Positions 33,014-41,947 of a DNA stretch of 43,947 bases are shown one piece after another. How positions within the stretch are numbered: position 1 is the stretch's first letter; every line of letters begins with the position of its first letter. Source of the stretch: Polyangiaceae bacterium (GTDB taxonomy: Bacteria; Myxococcota_A; Polyangia; Polyangiales; Polyangiaceae); assembly GCA_020849655.1 (NCBI GenBank), contig JADLFU010000230.1, forward strand, positions 1 through 43,947, in the 5' to 3' direction. A program made the translations under genes and the position numbers. The notes beneath the pieces were generated by a model that searched no databases, had not been told where the DNA came from, and was given only the letters and a program-made list of their open reading frames with translations.

Positions 33014-34120
33014 TCAGTACCCCAGCAGCCTCGCGTACCTGTCGCGATGAAACGCCGCGTCTCCCATGAGCTGCTCGGTCACGCGCGCGCGCTTCATGAA
33101 GAACCCGAGGTCGAGCTCGTCCGTCACGCCGACGCCGCCGTGCAGCTGCACCGCCTCGTTGGTGACGTGCACGTAGGTGTCCGAGAGCCGCGCCTTCGCG
33201 GCCGACGCGAGCTCCGCGAGCGAGCCTTGCGCTCCGTCGGCGACCGACAGCCCCTCTCGCACGACGGCGCGCGACAGCTCGAGGTCACAGTACATCGACG
33301 CCGCCCGGTGCTTCAGCGCCTGGAACGATCCGATCGGGACGCCGAACTGCCGCCGCTGCTTCAGGTACTCCACCGTCCGCCTGAAGGCCTCCCACGCGCC
33401 GCCGAGCATCTCCGCGGTCAAGAGGAGCGTGGCCTCGTCGAGCGCGCGCCCGAGCTCGGCCTCTGCGTCGGTCGTCAGCACGGCGTCCGCCGCCACCTCG
33501 AGCCCGCGAAACCGCGCGCGCGCCGCGCCGTGGGAGTCGATGGTGCACAGTGACATGATCTCCGCGCGCGCGAGCTCGACCAGCACGAGCGCCGCCCCGC
33601 CCTCGTGCGCCGCTGACACGACGAGCCAGTCTGCCGCGCCGCCGAACGGGACGAAGGACTTGTCACCGTCGAGCGCGTACCCGCTCCCGCGCCGCGACAG
33701 CGTCACCGCGCGCGGCCGCGCCTCGTGCCTCACGCCCTCCTCGTGCGCCAGGGTGGCGAGCCGCGATCCGTCGCACAGCGAGGGCGTGAGCTCGCGCGCG
33801 AGCGACGAGCCCGCTCTGCGCGCGACGAGGCGCGCCGCGACCGTGTGGGCGCCGAGCGGCGCGGGCGACAGCGTGCGCCCCAGCTCCTCCGCGACGAGCC
33901 CGACCTCCTTCAGCCCGAGCCCAGCGCCGCCCTCGGCCTCCGGGAGCGCGAGCCCGACGAGCCCGAGCGCTCGCAGCGCGCCCCACAGCTCGCCCGCGAT
34001 CCCGAGCGGATCGCGCTCGTCGCGCAGGCGCCGGAGCACGGCGGGGCCGCCGTGCGCGTCGACGACCCGCCGGGCGGTGGCCTGGATGCTCAGCTCTTCT
34101 TCGGAGAGGACGAAGCCCAT
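33014..34120 (-). CDS. Acyl-CoA dehydrogenase, second (partner) subunit
   Basis: A 368-residue acyl-CoA dehydrogenase-fold protein. It has FVLSEEELSIQATARRVVD at the N-terminus, DGDKSFVPFGGAADWLVVSA, FGVPIGSFQALKHRAASMYCDLE and the LHGGVGVTDELDLGFFMKRARV end. Its FAD- and substrate-binding blocks are less conserved than those of the upstream gene. In steroid degradation, adjacent dehydrogenase genes such as fadE26/27 or fadE28/29 encode alpha2-beta2 heteromers in which only one subunit supplies the catalytic Glu. This gene is 6 nt after the stop of its partner. I infer a heteromeric pair acting on a steroid-CoA substrate. Confidence 0.85.
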   Translation of the reverse strand: MGFVLSEEELSIQATARRVVDAHGGPAVLRRLRDERDPLGIAGELWGALRALGLVGLALPEAEGGAGLGLKEVGLVAEELGRTLSPAPLGAHTVAARLVARRAGSSLARELTPSLCDGSRLATLAHEEGVRHEARPRAVTLSRRGSGYALDGDKSFVPFGGAADWLVVSAAHEGGAALVLVELARAEIMSLCTIDSHGAARARFRGLEVAADAVLTTDAEAELGRALDEATLLLTAEMLGGAWEAFRRTVEYLKQRRQFGVPIGSFQALKHRAASMYCDLELSRAVVREGLSVADGAQGSLAELASAAKARLSDTYVHVTNEAVQLHGGVGVTDELDLGFFMKRARVTEQLMGDAAFHRDRYARLLGY

Positions 34121-34126
34121 CTGTGT

Positions 34127-35317
34127 CTAGTCCGGCAGCCCGAGCACGCGCTTCGCGAGGATGTTCAGCTGGACCTCGCTCGAGCCGCCCTCGATGGAGT
34201 TGGCGCGGGAGCGGAGCCACTCGCGCGTCGTCGTGAGCTCGTCGTCCAGGTAGCCCTCCCCCTCCCAGCCGAGGCCGGCGAACCCTCGCAGCGCCACCTT
34301 GAGCTCGCGGCGCCGCTTGTTGACCTCGGTGCCGACGAGCTTGAACATCGAGGCCTCGCTGCCCGCGGGCCTGCCCGCCGCGGCCTCCTCCGCCGCGCGG
34401 CGGAGCGCGAGCTTGTTGCACAGGAAGTCGAGGTCGACCTGCGTGATGCGATCGCGGAGCGAGGCGTCCCGGAGGGGCTCTCCCGGGGCGCCGCCCTCGT
34501 ACCTCCGCGCCTGCGCGGCGAGCGGCTCCTCGACGCTGCTCTGCGCGTCGCGCGACAAGGAGATGTTGGAGCGCTCGTGGGACAGCAGGTACTTCCCGAT
34601 CTCCCAGCCCGCGTCCTCGTCGCCGACGCGCTGGTCGACCGGCACCCGCACACCCTCGAAGAACGTCTCGCAGAAGGGAGAGGCGCCGCTGATGAGCTGG
34701 ATCGGGCGCACAGTGATGCCGGGGGACGCCATGTCGATCAAAACAAAACTGATCCCCTGGTGCTTCGGCGCGGAGGGGTTGGTGCGGACGAGGCAGAACA
34801 TCCAGTCGGCCTTGTCGGCGTGCGACGTCCACGTCTTCTGGCCGTCCACCACGTAGTGATCGCCGTCGCGCACGGCGCGCGTGGAGAGCGACGCGAGGTC
34901 GGAGCCGGCGCCCGGCTCGCTGTAGCCCTGGCACCAGCGGGTCTCGCCGCGGATGATGCCTGGCAGGAACGCGCGCCGCTGCGCCTCGGTGCCGTACCGG
35001 AGCAGCACCGGGCCGAGCATCCAGATCCCCAGGCTGCGCAGCGGCGGCCGGCACCCGAGCGCGCGCAGCTCCTCGGCGAGCACCGCGGCCTGCTCCCGCG
35101 ACATCCCTCCGCCGCCGTACTCGGTCGGCCAGGTGGGCGCCGTCAGGCCGCGGGTGTTGGCGGCGAGGAGCCAGCGCCGCGCGTCCTCGCTCGGGAACAC
35201 ACAGCGCCGCCCGCCCCACACCTCCTCCCCGTCACCGGGCGGCGTGCGCATCGACGGCGGACAGTGGGAGAGGAGCCACGCCCGCAGCTCCGCGCGAAAG
35301 TCGTCGAGCTCGCTCAC
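34127..35317 (-). CDS. Acyl-CoA dehydrogenase (FadE-type), first subunit
   Basis: A 396-residue acyl-CoA dehydrogenase from GTG. The blocks [71 protein letters not shown] and [23 protein letters not shown] are typical of the steroid-catabolic FadE group. It oxidises a CoA thioester to the enoyl-CoA with FAD. The GTG overlaps the TGA of hsaF. Together with the next gene it probably forms a heterotetramer for side-chain or ring C/D degradation; which cannot be decided from sequence alone. Confidence 0.87.
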   Translation of the reverse strand: MSELDDFRAELRAWLLSHCPPSMRTPPGDGEEVWGGRRCVFPSEDARRWLLAANTRGLTAPTWPTEYGGGGMSREQAAVLAEELRALGCRPPLRSLGIWMLGPVLLRYGTEAQRRAFLPGIIRGETRWCQGYSEPGAGSDLASLSTRAVRDGDHYVVDGQKTWTSHADKADWMFCLVRTNPSAPKHQGISFVLIDMASPGITVRPIQLISGASPFCETFFEGVRVPVDQRVGDEDAGWEIGKYLLSHERSNISLSRDAQSSVEEPLAAQARRYEGGAPGEPLRDASLRDRITQVDLDFLCNKLALRRAAEEAAAGRPAGSEASMFKLVGTEVNKRRRELKVALRGFAGLGWEGEGYLDDELTTTREWLRSRANSIEGGSSEVQLNILAKRVLGLPD

Positions 35318-36345
35318 TCGCCCCGCGCCCGCCGCGCGAGATCGAGCGCGGCGTCCTCGATCATGTCCTCCTGGCCGCCGACCGTCTTGCGGCGCCCCAT
35401 CTCGACGAGGATGTCGCGCGACGAGACGCCGTAGCGCTCGCCCGCTCGCTTCGCGAACAGCAAGAACGACGAGTAGACCCCGGCGTAGCCGAGCACGAGC
35501 GCGTCGCGATCGATCCGCACGGGGTGGTCCATCATCGGGACGACGAGGTCCTCCGCGACGTCCATCACCTTGTAGAGATCGACGCCGTGCAGGGCGCCCA
35601 TGCGCGACAGCACCGCGACCAGCACCTCGAGCGGGGTGTTGCCGGCGCCCGCGCCGAGCCCCGCGGCCGAGGCGTCGACCCGCGAGGCGCCGCGCTCGAT
35701 CGCCGCGAGCGTGTTGGCGACGCCCATCGAGAGGTTGTGGTGTCCATGAAACCCGATCTCCGTCTCGGGGCGCAGCGCGGCGCGGAGGGCGTCGATGCGC
35801 GCCGTCACGTCGTCGGGCAGCATGTAGCCCGCGGAGTCGGTGACGTAGACGCAGTTGGCGCCGTACGACTCCATCAGCTTGCCCTGCGCGGCCAGCGCCT
35901 CGGGCGGCGTCATGTGGGCCATCATGAGGAACCCGACGGTGTCGAGGCCGCGCTTCCTGGCGGCGACGAGGTGCTGCTCCGAGACGTCGGCCTCGGTGCA
36001 GTGGGTCGCGACGCGGATGGTGGTGACCCCGCAGTCGACCGCGAGCGCGAGATCGTCGACGGTGCCTATCCCCGGCAGCAGCAGCGCCGAGACCTTCGAG
36101 CGCTTGAGCCGCGGGACGACCGCGCGCAGGTACTCCTCGTCGGTGTGCAGCGGGAACCCGTAGTTGACGGACGCGCCGCCCATCCCGTCGCCGTGCGTCA
36201 CCTCGATGAGCGGCACGCCGGCGTCGTCGAGCCCGGTCGCGACCGAGATCATCTGCTCGAGCGTCATCTGGTGGCGCTTCGGGTGCATCCCGTCGCGCAG
36301 GGTCATGTCGTGCAGGACGACCCGCCTGCCCGTGAGCGCGCTCAC
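35314..36345 (-). CDS. hsaF: 4-hydroxy-2-oxovalerate-type aldolase (HsaF-like)
   Basis: A 343-residue HMGL-like aldolase of the DmpG/BphI/HsaF group. The catalytic and metal residues are visible: RDGMH (R17, D18, H21) and HGHH (H199, H201). The C-terminal half has a [42 protein letters not shown] pattern typical of the family. It cleaves the 4-hydroxy-2-oxo acid from ring A into pyruvate and an aldehyde (propanal in the steroid route) and channels the aldehyde to HsaG. Its GTG overlaps the stop of hsaG, which suits the stoichiometric complex these two proteins form. The steroid assignment rests on the operon, since aromatic pathways use the same pair. Confidence 0.92.
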   Translation of the reverse strand: MSALTGRRVVLHDMTLRDGMHPKRHQMTLEQMISVATGLDDAGVPLIEVTHGDGMGGASVNYGFPLHTDEEYLRAVVPRLKRSKVSALLLPGIGTVDDLALAVDCGVTTIRVATHCTEADVSEQHLVAARKRGLDTVGFLMMAHMTPPEALAAQGKLMESYGANCVYVTDSAGYMLPDDVTARIDALRAALRPETEIGFHGHHNLSMGVANTLAAIERGASRVDASAAGLGAGAGNTPLEVLVAVLSRMGALHGVDLYKVMDVAEDLVVPMMDHPVRIDRDALVLGYAGVYSSFLLFAKRAGERYGVSSRDILVEMGRRKTVGGQEDMIEDAALDLARRARGE

Positions 36346-37235
36346 GACCGCCCCTCCTTCACCATGCGCTCGGCGAACATCTCGGCCGTGCGGAGCGCCG
36401 CCGCCGTCATGATGTCGAGGGTCCCTGCGTACTTGGGCAGGTAGTCGCCGAGCCCCTCGACCTCGACGAAGGTGGTCACGCGCCGCCCGTCGAACACCGG
36501 GCCGTTCTTCAGGGTGTAGCCCGGCACGTAGCGCTGCACCTCCTTGATCATCTGGCGCACCGACTCCTCGATCGCGGCCTGCCTCGGCGCGTCGACCGTG
36601 CGGCAGTGGATGGTGTCGCGCATGATGAGCGGCGGCTCGGCCGGGTTGATGATGATGATGGCCTTGCCTCGCGCGGCGCCGCCCACCTTCTCGACGGCCG
36701 CCGCGGTCGTCCGCGTGAACTCGTCGATGTTCTTGCGCGTGCCGGGGCCGACCGAGCGCGACGAGACCGTGGCCACGATCTCGCCGTACTCCACGGGCTG
36801 CACGCGGCTGACGGCGTAGACCATCGGCACGGTCGCCTGGCCGCCGCAGCTCACCATGTTGAGGTTCATCTCCTGCGAGTCGTAGTGCGCCTGCAGGTTG
36901 ACGGGGGGGATGCAGTACGGGCCGATGGCGGCCGGCGTCAGATCGATCATCCGCACGCCCCTCTCCTGCAGCTTGCGCGCGTTCTCCCGGTGCACGTACG
37001 CGCTCGTCGCGTCGAACGCGATGCGCACCTCGTCTCCGTCCACGTGGGGCAACAAGCCGTCGACGCCCTCGTGGGTGACCTTGACGCCCAGCTGCCGCGC
37101 GCGCGCGAGGCCGTCGGACGCGGCGTCGATGCCGACCACCCACACCGGATCGATCCACTCGCTCCGCCGCGCCTTGAACAACAAGTCCGTGCCGATGTTG
37201 CCCGAGCCGATGATGGCCGCCTTGACCTTCTTCAC
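36342..37235 (-). CDS. hsaG: Acylating aldehyde dehydrogenase (acetaldehyde/propionaldehyde; HsaG-like)
   Basis: A 297-residue enzyme starting at GTG ([10 protein letters not shown]; longer starts overlap hsaE). It has the NAD-binding GSGNIG at 10-15, the catalytic Cys in VSCGGQAT (C130), a '[17 protein letters not shown]' block and the C-terminal aldolase-interaction region. It oxidises the aldehyde released by HsaF to the acyl-CoA, propionyl-CoA in steroid degradation. The operon order aldehyde dehydrogenase then aldolase is the same as in meta-cleavage operons. Overlap with both neighbours is 4 nt. Confidence 0.93.
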   Translation of the reverse strand: MKKVKAAIIGSGNIGTDLLFKARRSEWIDPVWVVGIDAASDGLARARQLGVKVTHEGVDGLLPHVDGDEVRIAFDATSAYVHRENARKLQERGVRMIDLTPAAIGPYCIPPVNLQAHYDSQEMNLNMVSCGGQATVPMVYAVSRVQPVEYGEIVATVSSRSVGPGTRKNIDEFTRTTAAAVEKVGGAARGKAIIIINPAEPPLIMRDTIHCRTVDAPRQAAIEESVRQMIKEVQRYVPGYTLKNGPVFDGRRVTTFVEVEGLGDYLPKYAGTLDIMTAAALRTAEMFAERMVKEGRS

Positions 37236-38008
37236 GTGAACCTCACTGACAGTGATCCCCCGCCCGCGAGCGTGACCTTCATGTGATCCCCGGCCGTGAC
37301 CTTCTCCAGCGGGACGAGCGAGCCCGAGAGCACGATCTCGCCCGCGCGGAGCGGCACGCCGTACGCGCCGAGCGTGTTGGCGAGCCACGCCACGCAGGTG
37401 AGCGGCGAGCCGAGCGCCGCGGCGCCGGCGCCCGTCGAGAGGATGGCGCCGTTCTTCTCGACCACCATGCCGCAGGAGAAGAAGTCGAACCCGCTGGGGG
37501 AGATCTTCTGCTGCCCCACGACGAACAGCCCGGACGACGCGTTGTCGGCGACGGTGTCCTCGATCTTGATCTTCCAGTCGGCGATGCGCGAGTCGACGAT
37601 CTCGAAGCACACGAGCGCGTGGTCGGTGGCGCGGAGGACGTCCGCGGGCGTCACGCCCGGCCCCACCAGATCACGCGAGAGCACGAACGCGATCTCGCCC
37701 TCGGCGCGCGGCTGGATCAGCGTCGTCGACACTGGCACCTCGTCGCCGCGCACCCACATGGCCGAGGTGAGGTAGCCGAAGTCGGGCTGGTACACGCCCA
37801 GCATCGACTGCACCGCGAGGCTCGTGACGCCGATCTTCTTGCCCACGAGCGTCTCGCCCTCGGCGAGCCGCCGCGAGAGGATGCGCGAGGACGCGCGGTA
37901 GGCGTCGTCGATGGTGATGCCGGGCACCCGCCCCGTCAGCGGCGCGACGACGCGGCGCGCCCGCAGCGCGGAGAACAGCTCGTCGCCGAGCGCGTCGTGA
38001 TCGATCAC
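37232..38008 (-). CDS. hsaE: 2-hydroxypentadienoate-type hydratase (HsaE-like)
   Basis: A 258-residue 2-keto-4-pentenoate hydratase family protein starting at GTG. Blocks seen are [65 protein letters not shown], an '[17 protein letters not shown]' segment and [22 protein letters not shown], which give the acidic metal ligands and active site of the family. It hydrates the dienoic acid released from ring A by HsaD. Its GTG overlaps the TGA of hsaD and its TGA overlaps hsaG. Confidence 0.92.
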   Translation of the reverse strand: MIDHDALGDELFSALRARRVVAPLTGRVPGITIDDAYRASSRILSRRLAEGETLVGKKIGVTSLAVQSMLGVYQPDFGYLTSAMWVRGDEVPVSTTLIQPRAEGEIAFVLSRDLVGPGVTPADVLRATDHALVCFEIVDSRIADWKIKIEDTVADNASSGLFVVGQQKISPSGFDFFSCGMVVEKNGAILSTGAGAAALGSPLTCVAWLANTLGAYGVPLRAGEIVLSGSLVPLEKVTAGDHMKVTLAGGGSLSVRFT

Positions 38009-38838
38009 GCGCGGGCGCCCTCGAGGAAATCGAGCGTCATGCGGTTGAAGTACGCCTCGTGCTCGACCATGACCCAGTGACCGCAGCGAGAGAGGAGGTG
38101 CACCTTCGCGTCCGGGCAGCGCGACGCGATGGCCACCGCGCCCGTCGGCGGGCAGAACTTGTCATCCATCCCCCAGAACCCGAGCACGGGGCACGTGAGC
38201 TCCCCGAGCCGCGGCGCGAGGTGGGGCACCACCATGCTGGTCAGCACGCGCTTCGGCTGCAGCTGCGAGATCTGGTACCGCTCCTCGATGATCTCGTCGG
38301 TGATCTGCGCCGGATCGTAGAGCTGCAAGCCGAACACGCGGCGCATCGACTCGCGCGTGATGCCGTCCTTCGCGAGGAAGACCTTCATCATCGTGACGAT
38401 GCCTTCCATCTTCATGTACGTCTCGCGCTCCTCGAGGCCGCCGGGCGCCATCAAGACGAGGCGCTCGACGAGCGCGGGGCGGGCGAGCGTGAGGCCGATG
38501 CCGAGCGCGCCGCCGTGCGAGTTGCCGATGACCGCGGCCCGGGTGACGCCGAGCGCGTCGAGGAACACGCCCAGCTTCTCGACGAGGAAGTCGAGGTGGT
38601 AGTCGCGGTCGTCGGGCTTCGACGAGTAGCCGTAGCCGAGCGTGTCGGGGAGGATGGTGCGGTACCCGCGCTCGGCGAGGAACGGATAGTTGCGCCGGAA
38701 GTTCGACCAGCCGCTCGCGCCGGGCCCGCTGCCGTGGAGGAAGAGCACGACAGGCCCCTCGCCCGCCTCGTGGTAGTGGATCTTCAGCCCGTCGCCGACG
38801 TCGACGTACTTGCCCTCGGGCACCGCGCGCGCTGTCAT
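38005..38838 (-). CDS. hsaD: Meta-cleavage product hydrolase (HsaD-like)
   Basis: A 277-residue alpha/beta hydrolase. The oxyanion-hole block HGSGPGASGWSNFRRNYPFLAE, nucleophile elbow GNSHGG (S107), acid (GMDDKF, D225/226) and GHW His (H254) are all visible and fit the C-C bond hydrolases of meta-cleavage pathways (BphD/HsaD). HsaD cleaves the product of HsaC into the C5 dienoate and 9,17-dioxo-1,2,3,4,10,19-hexanorandrostan-5-oate. The ATG has a GGAGGAG ribosome site 6 nt upstream and overlaps the stop of hsaC. The substrate is inferred from the operon. Confidence 0.92.
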   Translation of the reverse strand: MTARAVPEGKYVDVGDGLKIHYHEAGEGPVVLFLHGSGPGASGWSNFRRNYPFLAERGYRTILPDTLGYGYSSKPDDRDYHLDFLVEKLGVFLDALGVTRAAVIGNSHGGALGIGLTLARPALVERLVLMAPGGLEERETYMKMEGIVTMMKVFLAKDGITRESMRRVFGLQLYDPAQITDEIIEERYQISQLQPKRVLTSMVVPHLAPRLGELTCPVLGFWGMDDKFCPPTGAVAIASRCPDAKVHLLSRCGHWVMVEHEAYFNRMTLDFLEGARA

Positions 38839-39743
38839 CGGCGCTCCTCCTTCCTGGGTGGGTTGACGAATTCGGGCGGGTGGTGCCCCCACTCGCTGAT
38901 CTGGTCGTACGTCACGGACGCGTCGTGCGTCGCGTCGTCGACGACGCGGCCGCCCCACCCGAACTCGAACTGGAACCCCGACGGCGTCTTCGCGTAGAAC
39001 GACAGCATCCTGTCGTTGGGGTGGCGACCGAGCGTCTGCATGATGCGGAGGCCGGCCGCGCGCGTCCGGTCCATCGCCAGCCCGACGTCGTCGATCGAGC
39101 GCGCCTCGAGCATGAAGTGGTGCAGGCGCTTCTTCTGCTGATCGCCGAACGCGACCGAGTGGTGACGGCCGTTGGTGTGCATGAACACGATGTCCACGTG
39201 GAACCCGTACACCTCTGTGACGATGCGGTCGGACAGCCGGAATGACAGCAAGTCCTCGTAGAATGCGCGGCTCTCGGCCTGGCTGCGCGTGGAGAGGACG
39301 AGGTGCCCGAGGCCGGCGTCGTCGGCCACGAAGCCGCCGCGCACGACCTCCGAGCGAAACGGCTCGACCGCGGGCGCCGGGTCGACGAACAGCTCGGTCG
39401 GGTTGCCGGCCGGATCCGTGAAGCACAGAAGGCGCCTGACGGCGCGGGCCTCGGAGAGGGCGGCGTCGCCCTCCGTCACCGCGACGCCCCTGTCGCGCAG
39501 GCGCGCCGCGAGCGCGTCGAGCTCGGCGTCGCCGGCCACCTGCCATCCGACGAAGGCGAGATCGTCGGCCGGCCCCTCGGTGACGAAGAGGCGGTGGGCG
39601 TGGCCGTCGAGCCGGAGCGCGAGGCCGCGCGCATCCCGGCGCGAGACGGAGAGGCCGAGGACGCCGACCGCGAAGCGCTCCCACGCGGCGAGATCCTTCA
39701 CCTCGAAGCCGAGGTACCCGAGCTGCTGGACGGCGGCGCTCAC
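38835..39743 (-). CDS. hsaC: Extradiol dioxygenase (HsaC-like; 3,4-DHSA dioxygenase)
   Basis: A 302-residue type I extradiol dioxygenase with two beta-alpha-beta-beta-beta modules. The iron ligands of the C-terminal module are in place: H147 (GLGHLVL), H209 (LHHFMLE) and E260 (FQFEFGW). HsaC opens the catechol ring A of 3,4-dihydroxy-9,10-secoandrostatriene-9,17-dione between C4 and C5. Biphenyl-type dioxygenases (BphC) share this pattern, so sequence alone does not fix the substrate, but position between hsaA and hsaD does. Start is GTG, overlapping the TGA of hsaA. Confidence 0.92.
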   Translation of the reverse strand: MSAAVQQLGYLGFEVKDLAAWERFAVGVLGLSVSRRDARGLALRLDGHAHRLFVTEGPADDLAFVGWQVAGDAELDALAARLRDRGVAVTEGDAALSEARAVRRLLCFTDPAGNPTELFVDPAPAVEPFRSEVVRGGFVADDAGLGHLVLSTRSQAESRAFYEDLLSFRLSDRIVTEVYGFHVDIVFMHTNGRHHSVAFGDQQKKRLHHFMLEARSIDDVGLAMDRTRAAGLRIMQTLGRHPNDRMLSFYAKTPSGFQFEFGWGGRVVDDATHDASVTYDQISEWGHHPPEFVNPPRKEERR

Positions 39744-40906
39744 AGGAAGAAATCCGTGTTCTTCTGCGACAACAGCACCCCGCCCAGGTTGCGACCGGGC
39801 TTGTCGGGGTTGTTGGCGTAGTGCGCGCGCGCCGCGTGCACGTCGAGGAAGTACCGCAGGAGCGGGCTGTCGAGGAAGATGGCGCGCCCGCCGCTCGCGG
39901 TGAACAGCCCGTCGACGGCCTGCACGCAGCGCGTGACGACCCGCCCCGAGTCGTAGCGGAGCTTCACGCGGCGCTCGACCGGCAGGTCCTCACCGGCGCG
40001 CACGCGGGCCATCAGCTCGTCGAAGTCGCGCAGCAGGATGGTCTTGCACTCGTCGATGGCGGCCTCCGCCTCGGCGGCGACGAGCTGCGCGGTCGGGTCC
40101 TCGGCGACCTTCTGGCCGTCGCCGGCGGCCACGCGCTTCCGGGCGATCTCGCGGTAGGCGGCGAGCGCTCCCTCGGCGATGCCGATGGCGGTGGTCGAGA
40201 CGGACCTCACGAACACGAGGCCGAAGGGCAGCCTGTACAGCGGCGCGGGGTTGTGGGCGTTGCCAGGGCTCTCGCGGCGGAACCCGTCGATGAGCTTGTG
40301 GGTGCGGTGCTCGGGCACGAACGCGCCGTCGACGACGATGTCCTTCGAGCCGGTGCCGCAGAGGCCCATCGTGTGCCAGTTGTCATCGATGCGGTAGTCG
40401 CGCCTCGGCAGGAGGAACGTGCGCATGTCGGGGCGCTCGCCCGCGGCCGTCGGCGCGAAGCCGCCCAGGAACACCCACTGACAGTGATCGCAGCCGCTCG
40501 AGAAGCTCCACCGGCCGCTCACCCGGTAGCCGCCGTCCACGCGCTCGATCTTGCCCGTCGGCGCGTACGACGACGACACCAGCGTCGAGCGGTCCTGTCC
40601 CCACACCTCCTCCTGGGCCTCCAGGGGAAAGACGGCGACCTGCCAGGCGTGCACGCCGACCACGCCGAGCACCCACGCGCTCGACGGGCAGGCCTCCGCG
40701 ATCGTCCACTGCACCTGGAAGAACACCTGCGGATCGACCTCGAGGCCGCCCCAGCGCGCGGGCTGGAACATGCGGAAGAAGCCCGCGTCCTGGAAGTCTC
40801 GGATGGTCTCCTCGGGCACCTTGCGCTCCTCCTGGGTGCGCGCCGCGCGCTCGCGCAGCGTGGGCAAGAGGGCGCGCGCTCGCTCGATCAGCTCTTTCGG
40901 GGTCAT
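39740..40906 (-). CDS. hsaA: 3-HSA hydroxylase oxygenase (HsaA-like flavin monooxygenase)
   Basis: A 388-residue group D flavin monooxygenase of the acyl-CoA dehydrogenase-like fold. Conserved blocks include GFFRMFQPARWGGLEVDPQVFF, SSAWVLGVVGVHAWQVAVFP, an SSSYAPTGKIERVDGGYRVSGRWSFSSGCDH region, and the LGGVLLSQKN C-terminus. From memory these align closely with mycobacterial HsaA, for example the WSSGCDH and SSSYAP blocks. HsaA 4-hydroxylates 3-HSA to the catechol with reduced flavin supplied by HsaB. No HsaB-type flavin reductase is in this window. The ATG overlaps the kshA stop and has an AAGGAG ribosome site 7 nt before it. Confidence 0.9.
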   Translation of the reverse strand: MTPKELIERARALLPTLRERAARTQEERKVPEETIRDFQDAGFFRMFQPARWGGLEVDPQVFFQVQWTIAEACPSSAWVLGVVGVHAWQVAVFPLEAQEEVWGQDRSTLVSSSYAPTGKIERVDGGYRVSGRWSFSSGCDHCQWVFLGGFAPTAAGERPDMRTFLLPRRDYRIDDNWHTMGLCGTGSKDIVVDGAFVPEHRTHKLIDGFRRESPGNAHNPAPLYRLPFGLVFVRSVSTTAIGIAEGALAAYREIARKRVAAGDGQKVAEDPTAQLVAAEAEAAIDECKTILLRDFDELMARVRAGEDLPVERRVKLRYDSGRVVTRCVQAVDGLFTASGGRAIFLDSPLLRYFLDVHAARAHYANNPDKPGRNLGGVLLSQKNTDFFL

Positions 40907-41850
40907 GTCGAGGCTCCTTCGGTGGGGCGGAGGTAGAACTGCTTGTACCAGCGGCGCAGGTGCCCGATGGGGCCGTCGCCCTCGCAGAGCAACGGCGGAT
41001 CGCGGTAGATCTTCTTCTCCCAGATCTTCATGTCGTCCTCGAAGCCCTTCTTCAGGTTGTCGAGGTACAGGGAGACGTAGCCCTCCGTCTGCGCCTGGGA
41101 GCCGACGATCTTCAGCATCACGCCCATCCGCAAGTGAAGGAGGTTCTCCCCGACGGGGGTGTGCGCGAGCAGCATGTAGTTCGACAGCACGCCGTCCATG
41201 CGCATCAGGAGGTAGCCGGGGCCGGGGTAGGTCGTCCGCGACGCGAAATTGTCGACCCCGCCGTTGGCGAGCGCCGCGCGGCCCTTCACGCGCTGGGTCG
41301 CGCGCACGCCGTCGACCTCGAACCCGAACTCGTCGATCTCCGTCTTGTGCACGCGGGGGAAGTGCGCCTTGTCGGCGAGGTTGTCGACGATCTCGCGCGG
41401 GTGGGTCTTGATGGTGTACTGGCTCACCTGCCACGGCAGCCACTCGGCGCTGCCGACCTCGGGGATGTCGGGGATCTCGAAGTCGGGCGCCCGGCCGAGC
41501 TCGTCGTGCCACACGAGGACGACGCCGTTCCTCTCGACGACCGTGAACGCCCGCTGGCGCGCGCGCGGCGGGATCTTCGGCGAGTAGGGGATGTGCACGC
41601 ACTCGCCCGAGCCGCAGAACCTCCACGCGTGGAACGGACACTCGATGTCGTCGCCGATGACCTTGCCCTGCGAGAGGCTCGCGCCCATGTGCGCGCAGTA
41701 CCCCTCGAGCACGCGCGCCGTGCCGTCCTGGCCGCGGAACGCGACGAGGTGCTGCCCGAAGTACTCGAGCGACAGGACGCCCTCTCGGGGGAGATCCGAC
41801 GAGAAGCAGACGACGAACCAGCCGCGCGGGTAGGTGGTCAGGCCATCCAT
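40903..41850 (-). CDS. kshA: 3-ketosteroid 9-alpha-hydroxylase oxygenase (KshA-like Rieske protein)
   Basis: With the ATG at 41850 the protein has 315 residues and starts MDGLTTYPRGWFVV. The Rieske cluster has C52-x-H54 (GYCAHMG) and C71-x-x-H74 (ECPFHAWRF). The mononuclear iron site shows D160, H163 and H168 in DNLADKAHFPRVH. The DGPIGHLRRWYKQFY C-terminus matches KshA, not most aromatic-ring dioxygenases. KshA hydroxylates C9 of 3-ketosteroids; with a delta-1 bond this opens ring B. A TTG at 41886 would put the operator inside the gene and was rejected. The first gene of the ten-gene operon, directly behind the operator. Confidence 0.92.
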   Translation of the reverse strand: MDGLTTYPRGWFVVCFSSDLPREGVLSLEYFGQHLVAFRGQDGTARVLEGYCAHMGASLSQGKVIGDDIECPFHAWRFCGSGECVHIPYSPKIPPRARQRAFTVVERNGVVLVWHDELGRAPDFEIPDIPEVGSAEWLPWQVSQYTIKTHPREIVDNLADKAHFPRVHKTEIDEFGFEVDGVRATQRVKGRAALANGGVDNFASRTTYPGPGYLLMRMDGVLSNYMLLAHTPVGENLLHLRMGVMLKIVGSQAQTEGYVSLYLDNLKKGFEDDMKIWEKKIYRDPPLLCEGDGPIGHLRRWYKQFYLRPTEGAST

Positions 41851-41857
41851 GCGGGCG

Positions 41858-41886
41858 ACTAGAACATGTTTCAAATCGACCCGCAA
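41858..41886 (-). promoter_or_regulatory. Putative promoter of the ksh/hsa operon
   Basis: On the minus strand TTGCGG (41886-41881) and TCTAGT (41863-41858) are separated by 17 nt and match -35/-10 consensus at 3/6 and 4/6. The -10 overlaps the operator 41860-41873. A start 7 nt after the -10 would fall at the kshA ATG itself, so the mRNA could be leaderless or nearly so. Confidence 0.5.
41860..41873. promoter_or_regulatory. KstR-like operator, proximal to kshA
   Basis: TAGAACATGTTTCA fits TNNAACNNGTTNNA and is identical to the site in front of the KshB-like gene at 14610. The reverse complement, TGAAACATGTTCTA, differs by one base from the neighbouring site at 41906-41919, so the two sites in this divergent promoter are mirror images 46 nt apart centre to centre. 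Confidence 0.82.
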
Positions 41887-41905
41887 GCGGCCTTGCGACG
41901 ATCGG

Positions 41906-41919
41906 TGAAACGTGTTCTA
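41906..41919. promoter_or_regulatory. KstR-like operator, proximal to the EchA19-like gene
   Basis: TGAAACGTGTTCTA fits TNNAACNNGTTNNA. It lies 28 nt before the GTG of the divergent enoyl-CoA hydratase gene. A loose -10 (TTCTAT) overlaps its right half. One site therefore appears to serve each direction. Confidence 0.8.
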
Positions 41920-41947
41920 TCGGTCGCAGAAGGAGCCAGGAATTCAA

